Shown in pieces: positions 1-8,200 of a DNA stretch of 26,194 nt. Under the pieces are notes generated by a model. The model saw only the letters and a list, made by a program, of their open reading frames with translations. It was not told the origin of the DNA and searched no databases. How positions within the stretch are numbered: position 1 is the stretch's first letter; each line of letters opens with the position of its first letter. Source of the DNA: Methyloradius sp035460505 (GTDB taxonomy: Bacteria > Pseudomonadota > Gammaproteobacteria > Burkholderiales > Methylophilaceae); NCBI GenBank assembly GCA_035460505.1, contig DATHWP010000079.1:1-26194 (forward strand). The letters are read 5' to 3'. Position numbers and translations under genes: made by a program.

Positions 1-398
1 TCATAAAAATCTAGTTCCACGTGAAACTGTGATTGCAGGCTACGTAAAAAAGTAAGTCCTGGCTCGTAGCTATTGCTGGGCATCAAAACACGGTCGCCCG
101 ATTTCAGCAAGGCGAGCAAGGTAGTGCTGATGGCAGATAAGCCAGAAGGCAATAACATGGCGTGTGGCACGCCATCAATCATGGCTAATTGTTGTTCCAG
201 TTTGCGTGTGGTTGGAGTGCCCAGCAAACCGTAGGTGTATTGGTTTTTATCAAGCCAATCACGTTTCCGTAGCTTTTCCACGGTATCAAACACCACGGTA
301 GAAGCCCGTTCCACAGGCGTAGTCAGGCTTTTTAATGAGGCTTTTGGCGAAAAATCTGGTTGAACCAGTTGTGTCCAGCGGGATAGTTTTCGAGACAT
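1..398 (-). CDS. metC: Cystathionine beta-lyase-type PLP enzyme (N-terminal part; gene runs off the window)
   Basis: The minus strand reads open from an ATG at 398 to the window edge, giving about 132 codons that begin MSRKLSRWTQLVQPDF. Family-typical segments are VERASTVVFDTVEKL, YTYGLLGTPTTRKLE and HAMLLPSGLSAIS, which fit the N-terminal half of the Cys/Met-metabolism PLP-dependent family, cystathionine beta-lyase branch. Known role: cytoplasmic cleavage of cystathionine to homocysteine, pyruvate and ammonia in methionine synthesis. The PLP-binding lysine lies in the missing part. A second in-frame ATG at 410 would add four residues (MVSN); neither start has a clear ribosome-binding site. 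The gene is divergent from the TAXI protein at 530. A cystathionine gamma-synthase or other family member cannot be excluded from this fragment, but the RxSTVVFD and YGLLGTPT wording favours MetC. Confidence 0.85.
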   Translation of the reverse strand, partial: MSRKLSRWTQLVQPDFSPKASLKSLTTPVERASTVVFDTVEKLRKRDWLDKNQYTYGLLGTPTTRKLEQQLAMIDGVPHAMLLPSGLSAISTTLLALLKSGDRVLMPSNSYEPGLTFLRSLQSQFHVELDFY

Positions 399-529
399 GT
401 TTGAAACCATTCAAAATGGGTTGGCGTAAAATGCAGGTGAACCATATGGTAATCGATTTCAAAAGCCTCTAGACCGAGATATGATTGTGGCACAAGCTTT
501 ATGGCACACTAGCATCAAAGGCAGCCTAA

Positions 530-1897
530 ATGACACCCATCAAAACATTCACACAACCATTTGAGATTCTGTTTAACAAGATCAGTGCGCTCTATGGCAA
601 AAGCTTTATCTGGTCGATTATTGTGGTGCTTGGCATCAGCCTGTTTGTCTGTGTACTGGTGTTTACCTTTTTCAATTCGGCGGCGCCTACCACCTTAACT
701 ATTGTGAGTGGCCCTGACGGCAGCATTTTCAGGAAAACGGCGGACAAATACAAAGTGATTCTGGAAAAACAGGGTATCAAGGTCAAGATTATTCCGTCGG
801 ATGGCTCAAGTGATAACCTGGATATTCTGATGAACCCTAAAATCAAGGTGGATGTTGGCTTTGTGCAAGGAGGTTCGTTGGAAGAGAAAGCTAATAAGCC
901 AGAAAATCTATTGTCTCTAGGTAGTATTTCTTACCAGCCTTTAATGATTTTTTATCGTGGTGAGCCTAAAACCCTGATTTCTGAATTTAAAGGTAAGCGC
1001 ATTGATATAGGCGAAGACGGCAGTGGTACGCACTCACTGGCCATCGCCTTGTTAAAAGCCAATGGTATCAATACGGATGACAGCAAATATCTGATAGAAA
1101 AATATCCTGGCGATGCAGTACGTGCTTTGCTGGATAATCATATAGATGCGATTTTTGTGATGGGCGATTCAGCCTCACTTGAATTAATCCAGAAGCTGAT
1201 AAAAACGCCAGGTATTCAGCTATTTAACTTTGTGCAAGCCGATGCATATGCACGCCGCATCAAATATTTGAATAAAATCCAGATACCAGAGGGCGCACTT
1301 GATCTGGGCAAAAATATTCCAGAAAACGATATTTCCCTTATTGCGCCGACGGTAGAATTGATCGCCAGGGATACTTTGCATCCCGCCCTCTCGGACATGC
1401 TGTTAGAAGCGGCAAAAGAGGTACACGGTACGGCGGGCTTAACGAGAAAAGCTGGTGAATTCCCTTCGCCTGTGGAGCATGAGTTTAAAATCAGCCCAGA
1501 TGCAACGCGCTATTATGCTTCTGGTAAAAGCTTTTTATACCGCAATTTCCCATTCTGGATGGCGAGCCTGATTAATCGCATGTTGGCAGTGATTGTGCCA
1601 ATCGCTTTGTTGCTGATCCCTAGCTTGAGAATTGCCCCAGCAGTTTATCGCTGGCATATGCAATCGAGGATTTATCCTTGGTATAAGGCATTATTAGAGC
1701 TTGAGCGTGATGCATTTTCTGCCCAGGCGGATGAAAGCAAACGTGAGGCTTTGTTAAAGCAGTTGGATTACATTGAGGCATCAGTGAACAAAATCAAAAT
1801 CCCAGCCACGTTTGGTGATTTATTTTATGGGTTACGCGGTCACATCAGCTTTGTGCGTCAGCGTTTGCTTGCCGAACAACAAACTGTAGATACGTAA
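530..1897 (+). CDS. TAXI family TRAP-type solute-binding protein, membrane anchored
   Basis: 455 aa. A short N-terminal cytoplasmic stretch is followed by one membrane segment (about residues 25-48), then a periplasmic-binding-like domain starting TLTIVSGPDGSIFRKTADKY and including VDVGFVQGG and KGKRIDIGEDGSGTHSLA. These are typical of TAXI-type TRAP solute receptors. A second hydrophobic segment (about 343-365, MLAVIVPIALLLIPSLRIAP) is followed by a charged tail of about 85 residues that should be cytoplasmic. A soluble TAXI receptor is normally shorter and secreted, so this is the two-membrane-segment variant. No TRAP permease (DctQ/DctM) gene is adjacent, so the partner and ligand are unknown. 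The start is the first ATG; the upstream ribosome-binding site is weak. The family call is firm and the transport role is inferred. Confidence 0.82.
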   Translation: MTPIKTFTQPFEILFNKISALYGKSFIWSIIVVLGISLFVCVLVFTFFNSAAPTTLTIVSGPDGSIFRKTADKYKVILEKQGIKVKIIPSDGSSDNLDILMNPKIKVDVGFVQGGSLEEKANKPENLLSLGSISYQPLMIFYRGEPKTLISEFKGKRIDIGEDGSGTHSLAIALLKANGINTDDSKYLIEKYPGDAVRALLDNHIDAIFVMGDSASLELIQKLIKTPGIQLFNFVQADAYARRIKYLNKIQIPEGALDLGKNIPENDISLIAPTVELIARDTLHPALSDMLLEAAKEVHGTAGLTRKAGEFPSPVEHEFKISPDATRYYASGKSFLYRNFPFWMASLINRMLAVIVPIALLLIPSLRIAPAVYRWHMQSRIYPWYKALLELERDAFSAQADESKREALLKQLDYIEASVNKIKIPATFGDLFYGLRGHISFVRQRLLAEQQTVDT

Positions 1898-1976
1898 AAG
1901 TACTTATAAAGACTTATTTATGGCGGCCGTTATAAAGTGTTAAAGAGCGTTTAGTTAAATACAAGGAAGTGTAGGT

Positions 1977-2330
1977 ATGACATCTCGAATCTCTATGGAG
2001 GCGCAAAATGCTTATAGAAAAGGCGTATTTGCAGGTAAGCAGCGTCTAAAATCTAAAGCTCCAGAAAGCATTTCTTTGTATTTAATCGGCTTATGGCAAC
2101 AAGGGCATTCAGTTGGCCTGCAGATGACCGCAACAAAGCCTTTACCACCTAAAAATCTTACAGAAGAAAATCAGCTTGTTTCAGAAAATCTGCCACACCT
2201 TGCAGATTTCTTGAATGAAGATGTAGCAAAAGAGGCTATGGCCGAAGAGTCAGCCAAGCAAAACAAAACTCAAGATGCAGTAGATAAAACCCACGAGTTG
2301 TATGGTTTTACAGCAGAGCTAGCAACATGA
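1977..2330 (+). CDS. Hypothetical protein with an Rmf-like N-terminus
   Basis: 117 aa, soluble, no signal peptide or membrane segment. The ATG is preceded by a good ribosome-binding site (AAGGAAG, about 8 nt upstream). Residues about 10-47 carry spaced landmarks AYRKG, FAG, a basic KQRLKSKAP stretch, and WQQGHSVG. By eye these align with ribosome modulation factor (A-x-x-R-G, YxxG, basic stretch then CP, WxxGWREG) with nearly the same spacing. The second half (about 55-117) is acidic and Ala/Glu/Lys rich and has no motif I recognise. It sits alone between the TAXI gene and a convergent small secreted-protein gene. The Rmf resemblance is inference from pattern only; the Cys of the usual CP(F/Y) motif is Ala here. 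The coding call is firm and the function is unproven. Confidence 0.75.
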   Translation: MTSRISMEAQNAYRKGVFAGKQRLKSKAPESISLYLIGLWQQGHSVGLQMTATKPLPPKNLTEENQLVSENLPHLADFLNEDVAKEAMAEESAKQNKTQDAVDKTHELYGFTAELAT

Positions 2331-2345
2331 CTAAACTCTTCGGCT

Positions 2346-2540
2346 TTATCGGCATTGCGCATTTTTAAAAGGGCCTAATCTTTTAACCCAGCCTTCCCCC
2401 GGCGATATTTGTGCGCAAATACGATGTGCATTCAACTTACTTTCCCATATATACCAGGCAGCGGGTTCAGCTTGAGCATTTGTAGTGCTAGTAGCAGCAA
2501 GCCACAGCATGCAAATTAAAAGTCGAGCGCTGGTTTTCAT
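2346..2540 (-). CDS. Small secreted protein with two cysteines in the mature part
   Basis: 64 aa. The N-terminus is a classic Sec signal peptide: MKT, a hydrophobic core (ARLLICMLWLAAT), then a likely cut after TTNAQA at about residue 24. This leaves a mature protein of about 40 aa containing WYIWESKLN, CAQISPGEGW and a C-terminal QCR. The two mature cysteines could form a disulfide in the periplasm. A strong ribosome-binding site (AAGGAA) precedes the ATG, and a good sigma-70 promoter lies just upstream, which together support a real gene despite its size. I recognise no named family and assign no function. It is convergent with the 117-aa gene (15-bp gap) and divergent from the cupin gene. 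Confidence 0.7.
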   Translation of the reverse strand: MKTSARLLICMLWLAATSTTNAQAEPAAWYIWESKLNAHRICAQISPGEGWVKRLGPFKNAQCR

Positions 2541-2562
2541 TGGGGTTCCTTAAGTCACACAA

Positions 2563-2591
2563 ACTATAAAATCAATCAGAGTGGCATTCAA
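2563..2591 (-). promoter_or_regulatory. Sigma-70-type promoter of the small secreted-protein gene
   Basis: Read on the minus strand, TTGAAT (2591-2586) and TATAGT (2568-2563) are separated by exactly 17 bp. This matches TTGACA at 4 of 6 positions and TATAAT at 5 of 6. The expected start point near 2556 leaves a leader of about 16 nt holding the AAGGAA ribosome-binding site. The -35 box sits next to the cupin -10 box, so the two divergent promoters overlap. Confidence 0.55.
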
Positions 2592-2594
2592 GCT

Positions 2595-2600
2595 TATAAT
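2595..2600 (+). promoter_or_regulatory. Consensus -10 box of the cupin gene
   Basis: A perfect TATAAT lies 33 nt upstream of the cupin ATG at 2633. The hexamer 17 bp upstream (TCAATC) is a poor -35 match, so the promoter may need an activator or may be weak. It partly shares its DNA with the divergent promoter of the small secreted protein. Confidence 0.45.
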
Positions 2601-2632
2601 TCTGCAAACCCATTAAATGAAAGCCCATCAGC

Positions 2633-2959
2633 ATGTCCAAGATTGTCGTCGAGCATCAACCATCTGTCAGCCGTTTAGAAACCCTAGGCGTTAGCAAGTG
2701 GCCTACCTGGCAAAAAGAAGTGTCCGTATTCCCATGGTTTTTTCCAGAGCAGGAAATTGCTTACATTCTTGAAGGTGAATGCGTGATTACGCCAGAAGGT
2801 GGCGACCCAGTGAAGTTTGGCAAAGGTGATTTGGTGACTTTTCCTGCGGACATGTCGGCTAGTTGGGAAGTGATACAACCCTTGCACAAGCATTATCAGT
2901 TGGACGGTAGCTTTATTGGCAGGATCGCGCGTCGCGTTAAACGTGCTTTAAAGCTCTAG
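2633..2959 (+). CDS. Cupin domain protein (Cupin_3/EutQ-like)
   Basis: 108 aa, a single-domain small cupin. The segment WKEVSVFPWFF-like to EIAYILEGECVITPEGG (about residues 36-60), then FGKGDLVTFPADMSASWEV (about 62-80), is the usual two-motif layout of the DUF861/Cupin_3 family. It lacks the full His-rich metal set of classic cupins, which is common in this family. The C-terminus is basic (IARRVKRALKL). No substrate can be assigned. It is probably monocistronic: it has its own promoter, and a hairpin between it and the convergent OmpH gene follows it. Confidence 0.85.
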   Translation: MSKIVVEHQPSVSRLETLGVSKWPTWQKEVSVFPWFFPEQEIAYILEGECVITPEGGDPVKFGKGDLVTFPADMSASWEVIQPLHKHYQLDGSFIGRIARRVKRALKL

Positions 2960-2969
2960 ATATTGGCAA

Positions 2970-2993
2970 TGGCATGCTCTACAAAGCATGCCA
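2970..2993. terminator. Hairpin between convergent cupin and ompH-like genes
   Basis: TGGCATGCT (2970-2978), a 6-nt loop, then AGCATGCCA (2985-2993) form a perfect 9-bp stem. It lies 10 bp after the cupin stop codon and 9 bp from the end of the convergent ompH-like gene, where a shared terminator is expected. There is no clear T-run on either side, so it is not a canonical intrinsic terminator. Confidence 0.5.
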
Positions 2994-3002
2994 CTTAACA
3001 CA

Positions 3003-3515
3003 TTAGTTTGACGGACTACTCGCGTTAATTGCTTTGATAATCTTGTCTGTAATATCGGCATCTTTACCCACATAAGCAGCGCTGCCATAAAATATCAGGT
3101 CGTAACCTTCGTTGGCGGCGACTGTTGCTACCGCTTTATTCACGCGGTCTTGCAGGTTGGACATTTCCTCGTTTTTTCTCTGGTTAAAGTCTTCAGAGAG
3201 CTCTCTCTGCTTGCGCTCAAAATCAATCTGCATTGTGCTTAGTTCTTGCGATCTCTTGCGACGGTCAGCTTCAGACATAGTGGGTAAATCTTTATCCATG
3301 CCGGCTTGTTTATCTGCGATCTGTTTTTTGAGTTTGTCTAGGTCTGCATTGCGTGGACCAAACTCGTTTTGCAATTTTTTGCCGGCTTCTAAAGAAATAG
3401 GCGATTGCATGATTTTATCAATCTGCACATAACCCATTTTAGTGACATCGGCTTTGGAGACCGTAGCGATTGATGTTAAAGCTAGAATCAAGAGGCAGGG
3501 GAGTAGTTTTTTCAA
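3003..3515 (-). CDS. OmpH/Skp family periplasmic chaperone-like protein
   Basis: 170 aa. A Sec signal peptide (KKLLPCLLILALTSIATVSKA, cut near residue 22) is followed by the Skp-type strand MGYVQIDKIMQ, a long charged coiled-coil (about 45-125, including LDKLKKQIADKQ and FERKQRELSEDFNQRKNEE), and the closing Skp-type segment ANEGYDLIFYG. Known family role: holding unfolded outer-membrane proteins in the periplasm. The start is TTG at 3515; the frame is closed by TAA at 3537-3539 with no ATG or GTG between, and the ATG at 3520 is out of frame. The canonical skp sits between bamA and lpxD/fabZ, whereas this gene stands alone, so it may be a paralogue. No gene symbol is given for that reason. 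Confidence 0.85.
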   Translation of the reverse strand: MKKLLPCLLILALTSIATVSKADVTKMGYVQIDKIMQSPISLEAGKKLQNEFGPRNADLDKLKKQIADKQAGMDKDLPTMSEADRRKRSQELSTMQIDFERKQRELSEDFNQRKNEEMSNLQDRVNKAVATVAANEGYDLIFYGSAAYVGKDADITDKIIKAINASSPSN

Positions 3516-3666
3516 AGCATGTCTCAGTATATAAAGTTAAGTTACAAGACTACCTTAAACGGCATAGTCTGTTCAATACAGCTTAAACGCAGATTAAGGT
3601 AATCGAGATGACAAGAGCTAGGTAAATTTTGTATCGCAGGTAATCAGTGTTTGATTGATGTAACGA

Positions 3667-4560
3667 TTAAACGCCGTGGTCTTTCAACCAGTCACGCGTG
3701 AGTTTCCAAGCATAAGTGGCTGCAGTTTTATCATAGGTTGGACGGTAATCGGCATTAAAGCCGTGATTGACGCCAGGGAATACAATAATTTCAGAGCCAC
3801 TGCCAGATTTACTGATACCAGCCTGCATTTTATCAATGGCAGGAGCGGTGATCATAGAGTCATTGCCAGCATACAAGCCTAATACAGGTACTTTTAGCGT
3901 TTCAGCAATATCCACTGGGTCGTTGGCCTTGATGTCACTTTTCATGCCGTCTAACAGGCCGTAATAGGCAACGCCTGCTTTTACCGCTGGGTTGTGTTTG
4001 GCATATAACCAAGTGGTGCGGCCACCCCAACAGTAACCCACAATGCCAAGTTTTTCAGTATTTGCATGACCACTAGCTTTGGCAAAAGCTAATGTTGCAT
4101 CAAGGTCAGACATGACTTGATCATCTGGCACTTTAGCCACTACGGTAGAAAGTATTTCACCAATATCCGTCATCTTAGAAACATCACCTTGACGTGCAAA
4201 GAGCTCAGGCGCAATGGCGTAGTAACCCAGCTTGGCAAAGCGGCGGCACATATCCTTGATGTGCTCATGTACCCCAAAAATCTCTTGAGAAACCAAAACC
4301 ACAGGATATTTACCTGCTTTTGCAGGCATCGCACGATAAGCGGGGATTTTGCCATCACTCACAGGAATACTCACTTCACCAGCTATCAGGCCGCTGCTGT
4401 CGGTGACAATCGTATCTGCCATGACAGGTTGCGTAGCAACGGCAAAACCAACCGCCAGTGAGGTCATGATAAAACCACGGCGGGTAAAACCTTCAGGCTG
4501 GGTTTCTACAACAGGGTTTTGAAAATCAATGGATTTAAGGCCAAATTCGGATAGTTTCAT
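3667..4560 (-). CDS. Dienelactone hydrolase family protein with Tat signal
   Basis: 297 aa from the ATG at 4560, chosen because AAGGAAA lies just upstream; a longer reading from 4617 adds 19 implausible residues. RRGF at residues 27-30, followed by a hydrophobic stretch ending QPVMA, is a twin-arginine-type signal, so the enzyme is probably exported folded. The alpha/beta-hydrolase core shows QEIFGVHEHI, the nucleophile elbow GYCWGG (Cys177), AGND (Asp234) and VNHGF (His266), which is the Cys-Asp-His triad of dienelactone hydrolases. Classic enzymes of the family open dienelactones in chloroaromatic breakdown, but many relatives have other ester substrates. No aromatic-degradation genes are nearby. 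The neighbouring DUF2789 gene is co-directional with a 75-bp gap. Confidence 0.9.
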   Translation of the reverse strand: MKLSEFGLKSIDFQNPVVETQPEGFTRRGFIMTSLAVGFAVATQPVMADTIVTDSSGLIAGEVSIPVSDGKIPAYRAMPAKAGKYPVVLVSQEIFGVHEHIKDMCRRFAKLGYYAIAPELFARQGDVSKMTDIGEILSTVVAKVPDDQVMSDLDATLAFAKASGHANTEKLGIVGYCWGGRTTWLYAKHNPAVKAGVAYYGLLDGMKSDIKANDPVDIAETLKVPVLGLYAGNDSMITAPAIDKMQAGISKSGSGSEIIVFPGVNHGFNADYRPTYDKTAATYAWKLTRDWLKDHGV

Positions 4561-4635
4561 GGGTTTCCTTGCGTAACAGGTAAATACTAAAAACTCAGAG
4601 CATGTTAAAAGCCGCAAGTTTCATTCATGTGTAAT

Positions 4636-4878
4636 TTAATCGGCCTTTAAATGCAAGGCCGAGTTGAGCATATCAATCACCTCTGCCCAATCGGCATCGT
4701 TCAGAATCTCATCTCTGAGAAACGCCTTCTGCGAATCTGTCCAGAAAGCGGCATCTGCCAGTGGTAAGCCATGTGGGAGTGGGGTATGAGTGGCGAGAAA
4801 CTGGCTGATCGAAGCTTCGTCAGAGGGTAAACCGAGTTGATCAAACAGATTTGACATGGTGTGCATGAGGCTATCCAT
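4636..4878 (-). CDS. DUF2789 family protein
   Basis: 80 aa, acidic and soluble. The landmarks MHTMSNLFDQLGLPSDEASI, PLPHGLPLADAAFW and FLRDEILNDADWAEVIDML match the compact DUF2789 family of unknown function. A clear ribosome-binding site (TAAGGAAA) precedes the ATG at 4878. It is co-directional with and upstream of the dienelactone hydrolase, with a 75-bp gap, so co-transcription is possible but not shown. It is divergent from the 85-aa gene at 4956. Confidence 0.85.
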   Translation of the reverse strand: MDSLMHTMSNLFDQLGLPSDEASISQFLATHTPLPHGLPLADAAFWTDSQKAFLRDEILNDADWAEVIDMLNSALHLKAD

Positions 4879-4895
4879 AGGGTTTCCTTATAAAA

Positions 4896-4923
4896 TTCAC
4901 AAGTGCATGGAGAAAAATATTAC
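4896..4923 (+). promoter_or_regulatory. Possible promoter of the 85-aa gene
   Basis: TTCACA (4896-4901; 5 of 6 to TTGACA) and TATTAC (4918-4923; 4 of 6 to TATAAT) are 16 bp apart. The predicted start point near 4930 would give a leader of about 26 nt before the ATG at 4956. Confidence 0.3.
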
Positions 4924-4955
4924 TCTTCCACAAGCGAGGATGATAGAAAGCATTT

Positions 4956-5213
4956 ATGAATATCGATTTAAAAAAGGCAGTATCAGCCGCATTGCAGGGT
5001 GATTGGACGACCGCGCATGAAATAGCGCAAGAGTCAGACGAGCAGACCGCCTGCTGGATACACGCGGTACTGCACAAAATAGAAGGCGACGAAAGCAATA
5101 GCCGCTACTGGTATAGTCGCGCCCGAAAACGCTATGAAGACTTTGCAGATAGCACCAGCGAGCTCAAGGCGATTGCCCAGTTCTTAGAGAACAAGTCACT
5201 GGATAATCAGTAA
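4956..5213 (+). CDS. Conserved small hypothetical protein
   Basis: 85 aa, soluble, no export signal. The sequence includes ALQGDWTTAHEIAQ, WIHAVLHKIEGDESNSRYWY and a helical tail. I recall similarly worded small proteins (GDW..AH, WIHAVLHKIEGD, RYWY) as conserved hypotheticals in Proteobacteria, but know no function. The pattern looks all-helical, like one or two TPR-type hairpins. It is convergent with the RND pump gene with only 14 bp between stop codons, so no separate terminator fits there. Confidence 0.72.
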   Translation: MNIDLKKAVSAALQGDWTTAHEIAQESDEQTACWIHAVLHKIEGDESNSRYWYSRARKRYEDFADSTSELKAIAQFLENKSLDNQ

Positions 5214-5227
5214 CTCAGGCAATTAAT

Positions 5228-8200
5228 TCAGACTTCTACAGGTTGTACTTCTTGTAGTGTTTTGCCAGAAAAACGCCTCACCAGTCGCACCTTGAATTCA
5301 TCCACGATCTCAAACACCACGGGGATTACCAGCAAACTCAATATGGTTGATGTCATCAACCCACCAATTACCGCCATCGCCATTGGTGCGCGAAAGCTGG
5401 AATCCCCCTCAAGCCCAAGTGCCATGGGCAGCATGCCAGCAATCATGGCAATGGTAGTCATCAGGATAGGGCGTGAGCGCTTGTGACAAGCATCGATAAT
5501 AGCCGCTGTGCGATCCAACCCATGATCACGGCGCGCTGTAATCGCATACTCCACTAATAGAATGGAGTTTTTGGTGACGATGCCCATCAACATAATCAGC
5601 CCAATGAGCGAAGGTAAAGACAGGCTATAACCAAGCAAAGCCAGCAAACCTAGCGCGCCACCCACAGCCAATGGCAGGGCTGCCAGCACGGTAAAAGGCT
5701 GCAAGAAGTCGTTAAATAACAGCACCATGACGCCATAAACGCAGAATACCCCAGCGACCATTGCTAACAAGAAACCACCAAATAACTCAGCCTGACGCTC
5801 AGTATCACCTGAAGCTACGCGATGCACGCCCGCAGGCAATTTCTGTAAAGATTTAAGCTGGTTCACTTCTTTGGTAACGTCACCTAATGGCCTGCCTTGT
5901 AACTCGATGCTGATAGTGATGTTGCGTCTGCGGTCGTAGCGATCTATCTGCGCTGGGCCACCATTGATAGTGACATCGGCCACATTCTGTAATGGAATGG
6001 TGCCATCACTACTTTTTACGCGGAGCTGTTTCACGGTTTCAAGATTATCGCGCGCATTCTGTTCCAGCATCATGCGGATGGGGATTTGCCGTTCAGGCAG
6101 ATTAAGCTTGGGCAGTGAGACATCGTAATCTCCAGTGGTTGCCACACGCACTGCCTGCCCGATAGCCTGTGCTGTAACGCCATATTCGGCGGCTTTGGCA
6201 AAGTTGGGGCGAATCACGATCTCTGGCCGCAACAGGCTGGCGGAAGAAGTGATATTGCCAAGGTTAGGCAAGGTGCGTAAGTCGCTAGTGACTTTTTGCG
6301 CGGTATCCTGCAACAAGGCGGCATCGTCGCCAGCAAGCACTACGGTGAGTTTTTCACCGTTGCCGCCATAGCCTATCGAAATACGCGCGCCCGGGATTTG
6401 ATTAAGCTTAGTGCGGATTTCTTTCTCAATCTGCTGTTGTGTGCGTTTACGCTCGCCAATACTGGCAAGTGTTGCAGTCAGTATGGCTTTACGTACATCG
6501 CCTGTGGTGCTTGCAGCGCTGCCCGCGCTGGTGCCTGTGCCGATGGAGGTATAGATGTTCTCGACTTCTTTGATCGGCTGAATTAGGGTGCGCGCCTGTT
6601 CGGCTAAGGCCATGGTTTGCTCTATGGTGCTACCGGGTTGCGATTCAACCGTTACCGTTGTTTGCGCAGTATCACCAGCTGGCAGAAAGCTAGAAGGTAA
6701 GCGGCTGACCAGTGCGATCGAGGCGATAAAAAATATCGCTGTGGCTATTGAAGTGAGCACTGGATGCGTGAGGCACCAGCGAACAGCGCCGAGATAGCGC
6801 TTCATCACGGTGCCATCTTCTTTGTGCGCAGGTTGGTCTTTAAGTAAATAGGCCGCCATCATGGGCGTGAGCAGGCGTGCCACAAGCAATGAGGTGAGCA
6901 CGGCAATGGCGGCTGTCCAGCCGAATTGCTTGAAGAATTTGCCTGGAATGCCACTCATGAAAGCCGTCGGAAGAAACACTGCAACTAAAGTAAGAGAGGT
7001 GGCGATGACGGCAAGCCCAATCTCATCAGCGGCCTCCAGTGCTGCTTGAAACGGCGGTTTTCCCATACGCAAATGGCGCACGATATTCTCCACTTCTACA
7101 ATTGCATCATCGACCAGAATCCCCACCATCAATGTAAGCGCGAGCAAGGTAATGACATTCAGTGAGAAGCCAAGAATGCTCATCACGGCAAATGTGGGAA
7201 TCACGGATAACGGCAATGCGATGGCAGATACAAAAGTGGCGCGCCAGTCTCGTAAAAACAACCAGACGACCAGCACAGCCAGCAACGCGCCTTCGTACAG
7301 AGCATCCATGGACACCTTGTAGGAAACTTCCACCGGCCGCACTGTGTTACTGATTTCTTCGATCTTGATGCGCGGATTATCTTCCATCAGTTTAGCGACG
7401 GCGGCACGTACGGCTTTAGCGACTGAAATCTCACTGGCGCCGCGCGCGCGAAATACCTGGAAACTGATGATAGGCTTGCCATCTAGCAAGGCAATCTGGC
7501 GCCGCTCAGCCATGCCATCCTTGATGGTCGCTACTTCGTCCAGCCTGATTTTGCGGCCATCACTCAACGGAATGCTCATCGCCGCAATTGCTTCGATGCT
7601 GTTCACATTGCCGATGGTACGCATGGTCTGCTCCATGCCACCCAGATTACCACGCCCGCCCGGGGCTTCTTGCTGCACGCTGACTAATTGGCTGGAAAGC
7701 TCGCTGGCTGTGACATTCATTGCCTGCAGTTTCAAAGGGTCAAGGCGAATAGCCACTTCGCGGTTGATACCGCCTAACCGCGTTACCTTGCCTACGCCTT
7801 TAACAGGTAACAGGGTTTTACTGACGGTGTTATCCACAAACCAGGAGAGATCAGCCTCGTCCATGTAATCGGTATGGATGGCAAAAGTCATCAATGCGCC
7901 GCCTGGCGTATTAACGCGGGAAATGATGGGTTCTTGAACGTCTGCTGGCAATTGTGGCCGCACACGGGTGACAGCATCACGTACGTCATTCACCGCTTCC
8001 TGCAGGTCTTTTTCAAGCTCGAATTCCACCAGTGTGGTGCTGTTGCCGTCGCTCACGGTTGAGGTGATGTGCTTGACTGCGCCTATGCCAGAGATCGAAT
8101 CTTCGACGATGCGCGTGACCGTGGTCTCAAGTTGCGAGGGCGTGGCACCGGGCAAGTTAACAGTCACAGTTACTGTTGGTAAATCGAAGTCAGGGAAATT

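Noticed and set aside
441..450. Perfect 10-bp palindrome ACCATATGGT between metC and the TAXI gene
   Set aside because: Arms of 5 bp do not extend outward and no regulator is nearby; chance is likely at this length.
488..507. Two TGGCACA copies 14 bp apart upstream of the TAXI gene, resembling the -24 half of a sigma-54 promoter
   Set aside because: Neither copy has the required GC of a -12 TTGC element at the right distance (TTAT and CATC instead).
2327..2368. ATG overlapping the stop of the 117-aa gene (ATGA), as in coupled genes
   Set aside because: The frame closes after 12 codons and then runs into the convergent secreted-protein gene.
3112..3432. 106-codon plus-strand frame opposite the OmpH-like gene
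   Set aside because: It is a mirror of a highly charged coiled-coil coding strand, with no start signals; many similar shadows lie opposite the RND, DUF3426 and heme genes.
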